64,000 bases of DNA from Echiichthys vipera (Eukaryota > Chordata > Actinopteri > Perciformes > Trachinidae): contig OY829656.1 of assembly GCA_963691815.1 (NCBI GenBank), forward strand, positions 2,935,410 through 2,999,409, written 5' to 3'. Of this stretch, positions 43,675-55,666 are shown in pieces. Below the pieces are notes generated by a model. It made no database searches. It had not been told where the DNA came from and saw only the letters and a program-made list of their open reading frames with translations. The first letter of the stretch is position 1. Each line of letters opens with the position of its first letter. The position numbers and the translations under genes are program-made.

Positions 43675-44737
43675 CAACCACACAGTCACAGTGACCTGCA
43701 CTCTGCCACCTGGATTAGTGCTCTGTGGATTGGTCTGGCATTAATAGGTAATATTTAAAAAAAACTACAACTGATACAGAATAAAGCTGCACATGTAGCT
43801 CTTTCATGTGGCTCAAGGTCAAATGTCAGTCAACTGCGTAAAAGCCTCTCCTGGTTAAAAGTTCATAATAGATTTGTGTACTCACTAAAGGTTTTCTTAC
43901 AGAATGTCATAACACCAACGCGATGTTTGAGACTCTCCGGTGACTGAGGCAGACTGGTGACAGAGTAGCTGCATTAAGGTGAGAGACACGTTGCAGAGCT
44001 CTCTGGGCGAGAGAGGAAACATTATTTAAAATGTATTTTCGAGTGACCCAGTTCATGAATTAATCACACCATCACAATCAATCTAAGTGACACCAGAGCA
44101 GAGTTTGGATGACGGCTGAAGTCTTCTGCGTGCTACTCTGCTGTCAGAAGCCCAATTAAGATCTCTGTTCGCCTCACATGGGATGACCTCGTCCCTGTAG
44201 TTTCCTCTGTGACTGACTGATTAGGTTCACTGCCAAGTTTAAAGGCACACAGGCTCGTACATGAATAATAAGACTTTCGTACTTTTATGATATTATGTGG
44301 TTGACTCCTGCCTGAATATGCTCAACACCTCTATGAAAGAGGGTCCAAGTTTAAATAAAGTTTAATTACTCGCAGATTGACACCGCCTCTGGAAACACCG
44401 CCGGGTCGAGTCCATGTGTGTTAAATTGACCATTAAAACGTGTCTCGTTGAATTGGTTTTAAAAAGCTCTGGGAGCTGTCCGAGGTGCTGAACCGTGCAG
44501 GAGTTTCCCAACTGTGAGCTGGAGGTTTAGTGTCACTAATGAGGTAGAACTGAACGTGAGGGCAGTTGTTTGACTAACTACGGCACAGAGAAGTGAGGAG
44601 CTAATGGCTGCACTGCTTTCCCCCCTTAACGTTTGTTTTAAAAGGCAACATCCATCTTCCAACATTTCAGAATACAGAACATCTCGTCAACCCTTAATAA
44701 GACTTAAAAGAAAAGAAAGACTGTAAGGCTAAACATG
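43675..44737. other. no gene recognised
   Basis: Nothing supported. AT-rich with ordinary short frames. Confidence 0.4.
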
Positions 44738-45429
44738 TCAGGGTTTCGGGGACCAGGGACTCAGATGCAGACAAGGGACTGGTGGAAACAAGAGAATTTA
44801 TTGAGTTGAACACAGATATGGCTTGAGGCTATGCAGCAGTGGTGTGTGTGTGGAAGTTGGCGAGGCTCAGGGTCCAGGCTGGAGGTTTGAGTCATTTGGC
44901 TAGGCAGGCCGGGTTCAGGCTCTGGGCTGGCGTCCCAGCGTACACTGGAAAAACAGAATTGGCAACGCGCTAAAAAATAGGCTCACAAGTTGTCAGATGG
45001 CTAGCCTGGCTGGTCTTCTCACTAGAGTAGATACAACGATCCGGCGGGGACCGGAAGGCTGCTCTGAGCATAAGAAGCCGGGGTGATTGCAGGTGATGGG
45101 CTGCAGGTGTGTCAGCTGTCTCCTCGATGGGCTGCAGGTGTGTCAGCTGTCTCCTCGATGGGCTGCAGGTGTGTCAGCTGTCTCCTCCATGGGCTGCAGG
45201 TGTGTCAGCTGTCTCCTCCATGGGCTGCAGGTGTGTCAGCTGTCTCCTCCATGGGCTGCAGGTGTGTCAGCTGTCTCCTCGATGGGCTGCAGGTGTGACA
45301 GCTGTCTCCTCAGTAACCACGCCCTCCCCTCAGCAGCTACCAGAAGAGAGGGAGAGAAAGGAACGCAGAGACGGACAAAAAGCAAAACCACCAAGCACAA
45401 CAAAAGGACAAAGGGAAACACAAAAAACA
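44738..45429 (+). mobile_element. candidate element M (copy 3) carrying a 31-bp minisatellite
   Basis: Opens tgtcagggtttcggggacca and cagatgcagacaagggactg, has a caagagaatttattgagttg segment analogous to the caatctttaatgttc segment at 42.7 kb, and encloses the 31-bp array. The right boundary is unclear. I infer kinship with the 42.7-kb element from the layout. Confidence 0.4.
45095..45311. repeat. 31-bp minisatellite, 7 copies
   Basis: Seven tandem units, gatgggctgcaggtgtgtca plus gctgtctcctc, start at 45095, 45126, 45157, 45188, 45219, 45250 and 45281. Three central units have cat for gat and the last reads gtgaca. Because 31 is not a multiple of three, the same peptide appears in three staggered frames, which exposes those frames as artefacts. 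Confidence 0.95.
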
Positions 45430-45562
45430 AAAAATATATTTAGTCTGAATTAATATTTTAAAAATTTTGACGGGTTTGAAAATGACTTTCTGTCCCGTTG
45501 TGTTTCCATGGCAGCAGCCAATAGCGTTGGGCGTTGCTGGTTGCCAGGGTTGTCTGTTGACC
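45430..45562 (+). mobile_element. TIR element C, internal fragment (copy 3)
   Basis: The blocks aaaatatatttagtctgaatt, gactttctgtcccgtt, gcagccaatagcgttgggcg and ttgccagggttgtctgttg match 22517-22655 in order and orientation. The ends of the element are missing and a SINE-B piece follows directly. Confidence 0.75.
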
Positions 45563-45567
45563 GTAGG

Positions 45568-45777
45568 GTCTCCCAACTGCTCGAGACGCCCCGATCCATT
45601 GGCAGCCCCCTCGCTCTGACATCTCTCCATTAATTGCATGTATATAGGTCCTGTTTGTGCATAGGTGTGTATTTCAGACCTGTGTGTGTGTGTGTGTGTG
45701 TAACCTGAATAATAACAGAGTGAAAAACTTGAATTTCCCCTTGCAGGATTAATAAAAGTAATAATTCTTCTTCTTTT
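45568..45777 (+). mobile_element. SINE-B copy 4, 3' part
   Basis: Begins at cccaactgctcgagacgccc within the SINE-B body, contains a (GT)n stretch at about 45685-45700 and ends in attaataaaagtaataattcttcttct. The tRNA head is absent. Confidence 0.85.
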
Positions 45778-46643
<866 letters not shown>

Positions 46644-46767
46644 TGTTTGACTTCATTCATGTGGTCCATTTACTGATTTAACATGGAAGCTTTCACCCGG
46701 GGCCGGTGTTCATGTCATGGAAGTACTGAGCCGAATCACAACCTTTTGTTTTAACCAAGTCGCCCCT

Positions 46768-47240
46768 AGTCGTCTAAACTTAACCGTCACCTTTTGTCGT
46801 CTTAACTTAACCGTCACCTTTTGTCGTCTTAACTTAACCGTCACCTTTTGTCGTCTTAACTTAACCGTCACCTTTTGTCGTCTTAACTTAACCGTCACCT
46901 TTAGTCGTCTAAACTTAACCGTCACCTTTAGTCGTTTAAACTTAACCGTCACCTTTAGTCGTTTAAACTTAACTGTCACCTTTAGTCGTCTAAACTTAAC
47001 CGTCACCTTTAGTCGTTTAAACTTAACTGTCATCTTTTGTTGTCTTAACTTAACCGTCACCTTTAGTCGTTTAAACTTAACCGTCACCTTTAGTCGTCTT
47101 AACTTAACCGTCACCTTTAGTCGTTTAAACTTAACCGTCACCTTTAGTCGTCTAAACTTAACCGTCACCTTTAGTCGTTTAAACTTAACTGTCACCTTTA
47201 GTCATTTAAACTTAACTGTCACCTTTTGTTGTCTAAACTT
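46768..47240. repeat. 27-bp minisatellite, about 17 copies
   Basis: Tandem units of the form agtcgtctaaacttaaccg + tcaccttt with t/a alternation (ttttg or tttag) and taa/taa variants. Because 27 is a multiple of three, one frame on each strand stays open through the array (repeating LNLTVTFSR on + and VKFKRLKVT on -). Both look protein-like but follow from the unit length. Confidence 0.95.
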
Positions 47241-48046
47241 CTAGATTTCTTTATATTTATTTAAAGTGCTATTTTTAAATATATTTTTATATTCTGTTTA
47301 CCAGCTGACCTCTTGGTTCAGCCCTGCTTCATCTTTGACCTACATATTTGTGGACACACAGTTTTCCTGTGCGGTGAGGGATTACTGAGGGATTGCCGGA
47401 TTATGAATCCAGGTGCACCATCAGTGAAAAAGTGGTTCAGTGGTTCGCACGTCCGTCTGATCGCCTGACTGCCGGTGTCACTGTCTCGTCAAACTTCATT
47501 CAAGAGATAAGACCTCAACAATTACTGAAAGTGTTATCAAAACTATGAGAATATGTCGTAATAAACCAGACGTATGTTTTCAGTGTAAGGTTAGGGTAAC
47601 AAGCAAAGGACTATATTATGTCAAGGATGGTCCCCGTAAGTGTAGAAGTGTAATGTGTGTGTTAATGTGTCTGATCAGTAGCTTGTGCCCGACCTTGTCC
47701 CTGACTTTATGCACGTACACGCACACATCCAAAACTCTAATGGGAGTTTTTGCACTGCAGTAAATGGGCCACATTTGCATCTTTCTAATATTCCCTTTTC
47801 GCCGCCTCAGCACAGCTCTGCGGTTCGCCGCGATGCATCTGGTCTCTGCTCACTCCGCTCCACTGTCGGATTAATCCTTACACAGCCTCCGGAAACATCC
47901 TCACAGCTCCCATTCATGCCCACCATCCACTCTTTGATATCTGTCTCTTTCCTTCTTCAGCCCTCTCACTTCGCTGTCTTTCTCCTGCTTTGTTCTCACT
48001 GTCGCTCTGTCACCGCCTTTGTCTGTCACTCTTTCTGTCCCTGCAG
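47241..48046. other. no gene recognised
   Basis: The 3' part (47780-48046) is pyrimidine-rich and runs up to an acceptor-like tttctgtccctgcag, leading into the candidate exon at 48047. Confidence 0.35.
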
Positions 48047-48136
48047 CCGACTTCATCTGTGTGCACCAGCACCGCGCAGCTGAGGCGCTTATCCAGAGTG
48101 ACTTAGTGAGGCTGTATAATCAGTTTGCAGTCGCAG
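48047..48136 (+). other. candidate orphan exon, 90 bases
   Basis: A pyrimidine tract and cag acceptor at 48046, a 90-base open stretch and a good donor, cag|gtaaag, at 48137 look like an internal exon. In one frame it reads DFICVHQHRAAEALIQSDLV then RLYNQFAVA. I do not recognise this peptide, no partner exon was found, and gcttatccagagtgactta also occurs in fish repeats. Chance resemblance is quite possible. Confidence 0.2.
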
Positions 48137-48482
48137 GTAAAGAGCGGTTCATTTTCTTTGAGCCGAGCCAGAGTGAAGAGTTTAACACATTTTTTTCCTT
48201 TATTTGTTTAGCGTCACTCAAAAGCGTATTGTTAATGTAAGAGAGGTTTGTTAGCACCCATAATCCTTCACTCTGGGGTTGTTTCTTCTGGTTGTGTTTT
48301 CTTACAAGAATCACATCACAGTAATCTAACATGCTACCTTTCTGCGGTGACTCTTTGCTACCGAGGTGACGTTCAAACAACGTAGAAGTGCCAAAAACTG
48401 CAGTTCCTCAAACGGCCACTTGAGGCTGGCTCCAAAAGTGAGTCGATACAACCCCCATATTGAAATGTCAAACTTTACAGCA

Positions 48483-49140
48483 GATTTAAAGTGAAATTCT
48501 GGCCTCAAGGCCTTTTTTCTGCAAATTTGGTCATCAAATAAGCCATCGAGACAGTTTTTTTGTGTATGAATGATTAACGGAGAAATTCTAGGGAGCCACT
48601 AACAGTCAGACGTGGCTAGCACTGATTAGCTCGGGGCAGTATGGTGAAGGCATTTAAACGTCTTTTTTAACCACTAATGCTGCTGAAAATAACAGCAAAC
48701 CTCTGCAGCAGCATGAGAAGAGTCCCTACACACACAACAAAGCACCAATGGGCTCCTTCCTTTGGGATTGACTTTGGTAATCCACTGTAATGGACTTTAC
48801 TAGGAGAGGAGCTGGTACAGCGGCCAGTAGGTAAGTCTTTAAAACAGTCTTTAATAAAAAAGTACTGTTGCTGCTTTGTTTTGTGTGTAGGGACTCTTCT
48901 CATGCTGCTGCAGAGGTTTGCTGTTATTTTCAGCAGCATTAGTGGTTAAAAAAGACCTTTGAATGCCTTCACCGTACTGCCCCGAGCTAATCACTGTTAG
49001 CCACGTCCGGCTGTTAGCCACTCTCCGGGACATCTCCATTAATCGTTCACACTTGAAAAAAATTGTCTCGATGACTTTTTATAAGACGTAATTTTCGGAA
49101 AAGACCCTGGGAGGATTTTACGCTGGAATTTCCCTTTAAA
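48483..49140. mobile_element. foldback element with arms of about 260 bases
   Basis: The left arm 48483-48743 and right arm 48873-49140 are reverse complements, strongest in the inner 200 bases (for example ccactaatgctgctgaaaat with ctctgcagcagcatgagaag, and ggctagcactgattagctcg). The outer ends read atttaaagtgaaattctgg and ccagcg/ggaatttccctttaaa. The loop is about 130 bases. It encodes no protein, so it is best read as a non-autonomous long-TIR element. A target-site duplication was not identified. Confidence 0.85.
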
Positions 49141-50501
49141 CATGTTTGCAGCCTGCTACAAAAACAGTTTGGGTTCCTAGAGCTAATTTCCACATTGATG
49201 ACAACAACACAGGTGTCAGAATTTTATATAAATCACCTGTTTAAAATATATAAAAGTTTGTTTTTAATGAATCCTGTGTTCGAATCCTTGTGTGACTCCA
49301 CACAGGAACGCACAGGAACTGCGGACTCCTCCACTAACGCTGGAAACTAAAGAGGCAGCGCAGAATGCAAATACGATGGCTTAAAATTGACTTTGATATA
49401 ATCTTAATGATTATAACTTGGATTATTTTTCACGACAGGCTGAAATTTAATTGGACAAAAATGCTATTTTTAAATCTAAATAATATGAAACTGTGGAAGC
49501 TGCACAAACCTGAAGGCTCACAAAACTTTAAGGTGCATGAGCAGAGAACTGACACGTCAAAGTCACAGTGCCAGGTCTCCTTCCCTGCACATCTCTCTTC
49601 CTTACGTCTCATTTTCCACTCACAGACAGTGATCCATTTCCATTAGGGAGTCATCCCATCCCCACCGCTGTGCCCCAGTGTGTGAAAAGGATTAAGGAGT
49701 GTAGTTACAGCGCGGGTTATGAATACTGAACACAATTTCATCACTTTGACTTTGATTTGTTCCCTGAATCAAATCATTTTGCGTTTTTCACCGTCACAGA
49801 TGTCAAAAGTCGTCTGACAAGTTTGAAACAATGCTGGTGGCTCTCCAGAGCAGGACCTGCCCTCAAGTGAAGCAATACGGGTTCATTAAAAGATCAAGAG
49901 GTTTAAAAGATTCTCAGCCCGGAAGAGGAGACGTTTCAAGTTAATGCACCGACGGACGGTGAAGTAGAGGCTTGACAATTAGCCGAGGCTGAAAGCTACA
50001 GGAAAACTTTACAAGAAGTCAAATAAAAGGCGTTTAGTCTGCAGTCTGAAGGCTCAGAGTGATATTTCAAAAGGAGAAACTAATGAGACGCCGCAGCCGA
50101 ACGCCGTGAGCACACAAACCGTCAAAACTCAATTCGAGGTGGACTTAACAAGACGTAACATCGCAGTGTGGATTCTGCTTGATCTTCGGAGCTGCGGGTG
50201 GTCTGAGGAAAAAACATCAAGACAACTACAGAGGAGTGAGACAGAAACAAACAAGAGGAGGTATTAAGACGCAATCAGCCCATTTCTGAGCTCCATTATA
50301 TAAAAATGCTTGTGCTAGATAGATGACATGTTTTAGGGCGCAATGGAGGTTTGTTTTTTTATCTTTTAATCTCCTGATCAGCAACAGTACTTAGTTTATT
50401 CAACAGACTCTTGTTCACTCACTCTACCATGTCATTTTGTCTCCAAATACATTTGCACTCATGTGTTTGTACAGTTGTATTTTTAGTTTATTCTATTTTA
50501 T
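49141..50501. other. no gene recognised
   Basis: AT-rich DNA without supported features. Confidence 0.4.
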
Positions 50502-50850
50502 GGGGCGGCAGTAGCTCAGCCCATAGGTGACTTGGCTGGGAACCATAGGGTCGATGGTTCAAGTCCCTGTGTGGACCATGTATGGAGCGTGGACTGGTGG
50601 CTTGAGAGGTGCCAGTTCATCTCCTGGGCACTGCAGAGCTGTTGTTGAGCAAGGCACCGAACCCCCAAACTGCTCGGGGCGCTGGTCACTGGCAGCCCCC
50701 TCGCTCTGACATCTCTCCTTAATTGCATGTATAGGTCCTGTCTGTGCATGTGTGTGTATTTCGGGCCTGTGTGTGTATAACATGATTAATAATAACAGTG
50801 TTCAATTTCCCCGTTGTAGGGATAAATAAAGTAATTCTTCTTCTTCTTTA
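50502..50850 (+). mobile_element. SINE-B copy 5, full length
   Basis: Full tRNA-like head (ggcggcagtagctcagccca, then ggttcaagtccc as B box), the complete body and the tail gggataaataaagtaattc followed by (ttc)n. This and the 35.6-kb copy define the family here. The word tttagttta occurs on both sides (50482-50490 and 50848-50856) but the left one is 11 bases from the head, so a target-site duplication is uncertain. Confidence 0.9.
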
Positions 50851-51077
50851 GTTTATATACACAACTGTGCAAAAGTTTTAGGCCACTGAGGTGAGGTTGT
50901 GACAGGTCGTACACCATGGCAAGACTGAGCACAGAAACAAGACAAGAAGGTAGCTTTACTGCATCAACAAGGTCTCTCCAAACACAGATTCAAAGCAGAC
51001 TGGGGATTCGAGATGTGCTGTTCAAGCTCTTTTGAAGAAGAACAAAGAAACAGGCAACATTGAGGATCGTTATCCTC

Positions 51078-51300
51078 AAAGCAACTTCAGTCCAAAGCAA
51101 CTGGACTTGGTTATTTGTCTAGGAAGACGTTTCACCTCTCATCCAAGAGGCTTCATCAGTTCATGTACGCATCTGACCAGGACCAGGACCAGGACCAGAA
51201 CCTGGCTGGGACTGGACCAGGACCAGGACCAGGCTGGGACTGGACCAGGACCAGGACCAGGCTGGGACTGGTCCAAAGATCGTAGTCGCAGTGATCGGCC
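51078..51300 (+). mobile_element. TIR element F fragment with GGACCA array
   Basis: The segment cagtccaaagcaactggact, gaagacgtttcacctctcat and catcagttcatgtacgcatc at 51087-51176 repeats 62108-62203 almost exactly, and both are followed by a GGACCA/GGCTGGGACT array (here 51176-51271). The right half of the element, present at 62.3-62.4 kb, is missing here. Confidence 0.8.
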
Positions 51301-51994
51301 AAGGAAACTTGCAGCATATGAAAGATACACATGAAGCTCTTTTCCCTTTGAAATCAGAAGATGTCCAGCAGTGCCATCCGCTCAGAACTGACAGAAACCA
51401 GAAGTGGTCTTTATGAAAGAGTTGAGGCCAAAAAGCCAAACCTCCGATGTGGAAACAAGGCCAAGAGACTCAAATATGCACAAAAACATAGGAACTGGGG
51501 TACAGAAAAATGGCAGCAGGATCTTTGAACTGATGAGTAAAAATTTAAATATTTGGTAGAAGGGCCAAAGGGCTGGAGAGCGGTACAATAATGAGTGTGT
51601 GCAGGCAACAGACGTCGTTTGACCACTCTTGTAAAACACTAAGCTAAATTAGGCCGTTACAACGACACATGGTTACGAAGATAAGAAGTTAGACTTTAGT
51701 TTAACACCATTAAATTAACTCTAAACATTAAACCATCATTTATATTTGTAGGCAAAACTAAAACTTTGATAGAATTTAGCCAAAACCTGTCCGTCTGGAG
51801 ACACAGATGTGTTCTCTGTGAGAAAATGTCTCCACAGACACAATGATGAAGGAGGTTTGGTTCCCAGTCTGCCCCGTCAGAAGAGGCTCCTCCTCCACCA
51901 GGCATCTGCGTGGTCTTCTCTGTAGCACTCGTACTTTTGACGACGTCCACCCGCTTTAACCTCCTCACCCAACGGTTCCGCTGGATACATTTAG
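51301..51994. other. no gene recognised
   Basis: The segment 51340-51620 (tcagaagatgtccagcagtgccat, aaagagttgaggccaaaaagc, gtgtgtgcaggcaacagacg) resembles decayed transposon sequence and short frames of Tc1/mariner style, but I cannot support a call. Confidence 0.35.
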
Positions 51995-52231
51995 TATTCA
52001 ATTCAATTCAGTTTAATTTATAGTGCCAAATCATAACAAAAGTTTATCTCAGGACACTTTACAGAGTAGGTAAAGACCACACTCTATGACTTATTTATGA
52101 TTTACAGAGACCCAACAATTCCCCCGTAGAGTACGGTGGAGACGAAAACCTTCACTATAACAGACAGGAACGTCAGACAGACCCAGCTCTATGGAGGACG
52201 CACATCTGTCTGCACCGGAGAGAGGAAGAGA

Positions 52232-52306
<75 letters not shown>

Positions 52307-52520
52307 GACAGACAGATGGACAGAGAGAGACAAAGACAGACACAAAGAGAGAGACAGACACACTTCCAGTAACTATAATAATATCTATAGTCATGTGAAT
52401 ATGACTTATTAATACAGCAGAACAGTAGAAACAGGCACAGCTGAGGTGATAGATTATAACAGCAGTAGGAAGCGTCATGCAGGACCACGGCAGCAGGCAC
52501 CACCACCATCAGCAGAGACC
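51995..52520 (+). mobile_element. dispersed repeat G, copy 2, with long (GA)n
   Basis: Same block order as 26829-27191, from (attca)n and tagtgccaaatcataac to caccaccatcagcagagacc. It carries a longer (GA)n tract at 52232-52302 and about 100 extra bases after it. Confidence 0.82.
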
Positions 52521-54326
52521 TGCGAGACGACAAAGCACATAGAGACCATTTCTCTATTGACGGATATATGAATGCAGATAAATCATTGTCAAACGACAGC
52601 CGATGGTATCTGAGGCCAATGCCTGCAATGTCTACCTGCAGGAAACCAAGGCAGGATTGGTCAAACTGGGCTACAAACTGACACCAGACTGCTTCCACGA
52701 CCCCCAATCGTGTCTCGTTGCACATTTTGCAGAATCTGTTGATAGAGATTATCGACTTAGTGACCCAGAACGCTTCGCTTTAAGGTTTGAATGCTTCTGC
52801 AGAGGCCCGGCGTCAGACTAAAGGGATTTGTTCTCATTTCCTTCACTTAGTAAGTTTCTACAGGGCTCAGCGGCGCCTGTGATGTGCGGTAGACTCTCTG
52901 CCAACTTCATGAAAGTAGCACACATCTTCCATAGTTTAGGGGCAACTGGATTTTGGGAGATCAAAAGAGTTTCCTCTCACCTTCCCTCTTCCCTCTTCAT
53001 TCAATATTCTCTCTTATGCTAAGCTACACCTCTGGCTTATACCCCTCTCTGCTCTCCTCTCATCTCTGCTCCACACCATAAAAATCATCAAGTTTAAGTC
53101 ATCGAGTCAGTAAGTCAAGTCTGTCTCTGTATTTTGTCCCTGTATACGTAGGATCCACCAGAGTTGCTGTCAATCCCACTCTTTCTGTTCTTCATCCATT
53201 GAGGCTCTGTTTTTGTCCACATGTTCTGTATTCTCTCTGTTGTCTGTGTCTTATCGTCGACCCGTTTGCGAAGCCTTTTTTCAATGGTTCCAGTGGATTT
53301 TTCCTCTCTGAGCCCATAATATAAACATGCCCCCCCACCCACACACATCTCTCCCCACCACCAGAAAGACAGAAACAGAAAGCAGCCTGTGCTTCCCCCC
53401 CTATAATCATCCATTGGCCTATTATTCAATAACATCATAATCCGGTTTTCTGATTTCAAATCCACTTTAATCCTGGCCCACTGAAGTGGTGTCAGTGCTC
53501 CTCTCAGTCTGTGATCACGTTGTTTGTCAGCCCCTCCCGTCTACATGACCCTACACCTTTCCCGCCCCTCTGAGAGCAATCCGCCTTTGAGAAATATTCA
53601 GGTCTTGGTTAACTTCCAAAACCGCAAAAGTGGCAAAAGTGGTAAAAGTGGTCAGTGCCAAATGGGGTCAGGAGAGTGGTGTCTGCGCTCAGCTCTCTGG
53701 GACAGGTAGTATATCTGCCAACAAACCTGGCCGTGCACCTCGCAAGTGCACACCTTTGATCCGTTCAGCTGTGCCAACAAATGTTCTGCTGACTAATGTT
53801 TCCGACACGGCCTAATTTCACTTTGTTACGTCTGCAGATAGTGTTGTTGTTGCTGTGGGGCGCTGGCACTGCACATACATAATCTGCTCTCTCTTTCCCT
53901 TTAGCCTTCTCTTCAGCTCGCACTTTTCTCTACACTGGATTCTTCTAGAAGCAGCTTATTCTTTCAACCGTTCTTGCTATCACCATAAAAACAGGGACGT
54001 GTTTGTGCTCTTCTCCTGCAGAAAACCCAACGTGAAACCTCGCCAGTTGTAGGTAATCTGACATCCAACCGCACACAGACGCATTCAGCCATCTGCTGTC
54101 AACAGAATTTGTATAATATTGGGAGGTTCACAGAGTACAGTCTGTCATGGACAGGGTGCACCATGGCACAATAAGGAGAGAGAGTGTTACAAGATGGCAA
54201 TCCATTCATTACCAATAAAAGATGCTCAGTGGGAACACTGATGCAGCACTTTTATTGAGTCCGATGGATCAAACTGTGACCATTCAAAGAGTTTTTAAAG
54301 TAATCTGAACCTCTCAAAACCCCTTA
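52521..54326. other. no gene recognised
   Basis: A short local repeat aaaagtggc/aaaagtggt lies at 53626-53652. The region has ordinary short frames. A segment with tgtctacctgcaggaaacca and gaccaataac-like words near 52620 suggests old repeat DNA but nothing definite. Confidence 0.35.
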
Positions 54327-54402
54327 AAACGCCCCGTGGGTGTATTATTTTATAAAAACAAAAGCATAGCTTTCCAAAAAGACTCATATTCAACCTTTAA
54401 AC
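54327..54402 (-). mobile_element. TIR element C, end fragment (copy 4)
   Basis: Reads aaaacgccccgtgggtg and, 45 bases later, catattcaacctttaa, the reverse complement of the opening of the 22.46-kb copy (ttaaaggttg, then cccacggggcgttttg). Confidence 0.65.
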
Positions 54403-54693
54403 TATCAGCTTCACTGTCACAACTTAGCGTATACCTGTACATATATCTATACATTTATATATACAACAAACAATTAAGTTATTTCCAGGTCAGTACAACA
54501 AACTATAGTGTAGTTTGAAACATCCTGAAGCAGCGCGCTCTGATCCTGGAGCCCTCTGGGAAGCAGGAGCTGTCCATGGTACTCAACAGGAGAGGATTTG
54601 TCATTCTTTGTTTTTACTTTGTTTATCATCTGGTTTTCTCTCATCTGTATCTGCTCATATGAATTTGCTGCCTGATGTGTCCAAGAGACAGTG

Positions 54694-54698
<5 letters not shown>

Positions 54699-54781
<83 letters not shown>

Positions 54782-54800
54782 GCACACACACACACACACT
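54699..54800. repeat. (CA)n microsatellite
   Basis: About 50 CA units with a few gca interruptions at the right end. Confidence 0.97.
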
Positions 54801-55666
54801 GATGTGAACAAAAGGAAAACATGATCTCTACCTTCTCTTCACACCAGCGTTGTCTCCTCCAACACACTGGCACTTGTGTGTTATTTTGCGTGGCTGAAAT
54901 GCAGGGCCTTGTTTTGGACCCCCTGCTGTGAAGGGGTCTGAGGGGGTGTACTTTTCAATGTACTCAGTATGCATAGTTTGGGACTGGTAGCCGAAAGGCA
55001 AAAGATCAGCCGTCTTGGAAACAAATGGGGACTTTGTAGAAAGCTTTCTTAAAGAGCTGACATGTAGTAGCGACTGTGGGCGAAGTACAAAGCTAAGGCT
55101 TAGAGCTGCAGACGATAAGAAGACAAAGAAGCAGCAGACTTTAAAGAACAGTGAGGCGTCTTCCTGCACTTCTCCCTGTTCATGAGCCCCTCTCACCACA
55201 CAAGCCTCATACAGTCACCTGGGTGAGTACGAGTCATTCACCTCATCCTAATGCCTCTATACAGCTGCATTTATCTGAGGATCACCGTCCTGTTTTCTTT
55301 GCAAACTTCTGAGCCTGTAAAGCTCTTTAAGATAACGTGCCGTGCGTCGATGGCTCTACAGAAACAGGAACTTGACTTAGCCGCAGACATGAGTCTGTGA
55401 CTGGTTGGCAGAAGGCGAAACTATTAGCTTCCATCTCCCAAACGCTTTGTGAATATTAAAACGCTCTTTTCTGTCACTCTGTCATGTGAAAACCCTGATA
55501 TGCACCGTCCTAAATATTAATTTTAATGTTGATACGTCTACAGCTGTCAGACAGTGCTGGAAGTCAAGGTCATCCCTACGTTCCCTTGGTCCTACCCTTT
55601 TTCCCCTAAAGGGTCCAATGTTACCCACATAAGCCTCTGACTCTGCAGATTTAGCTCAGCATTTTG
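54801..55666. other. no gene recognised
   Basis: Nothing supported. The 123-codon minus-strand frame at 54828-55199 has no recognisable domain. Confidence 0.4.

Noticed and set aside
45083..45453. Three overlapping frames with repeating CQLSPPWAAGVS-type peptides
   Set aside because: The same peptide appears in three frames because the unit is 31 bases, which no real gene would show.
46710..47244. 175- and 161-codon frames of 9-residue repeats
   Set aside because: The 27-bp unit keeps one frame open on each strand; there is no start context or conservation argument.
50502..50580. tRNA gene
   Set aside because: The A- and B-box-like words belong to SINE-B; no complete cloverleaf or aminoacyl stem can be drawn, and the same sequence recurs in dispersed copies.
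51340..51640. Tc1/mariner-type transposase remnant
   Set aside because: A few words looked suggestive, but no DDE motif or terminal repeat could be placed.
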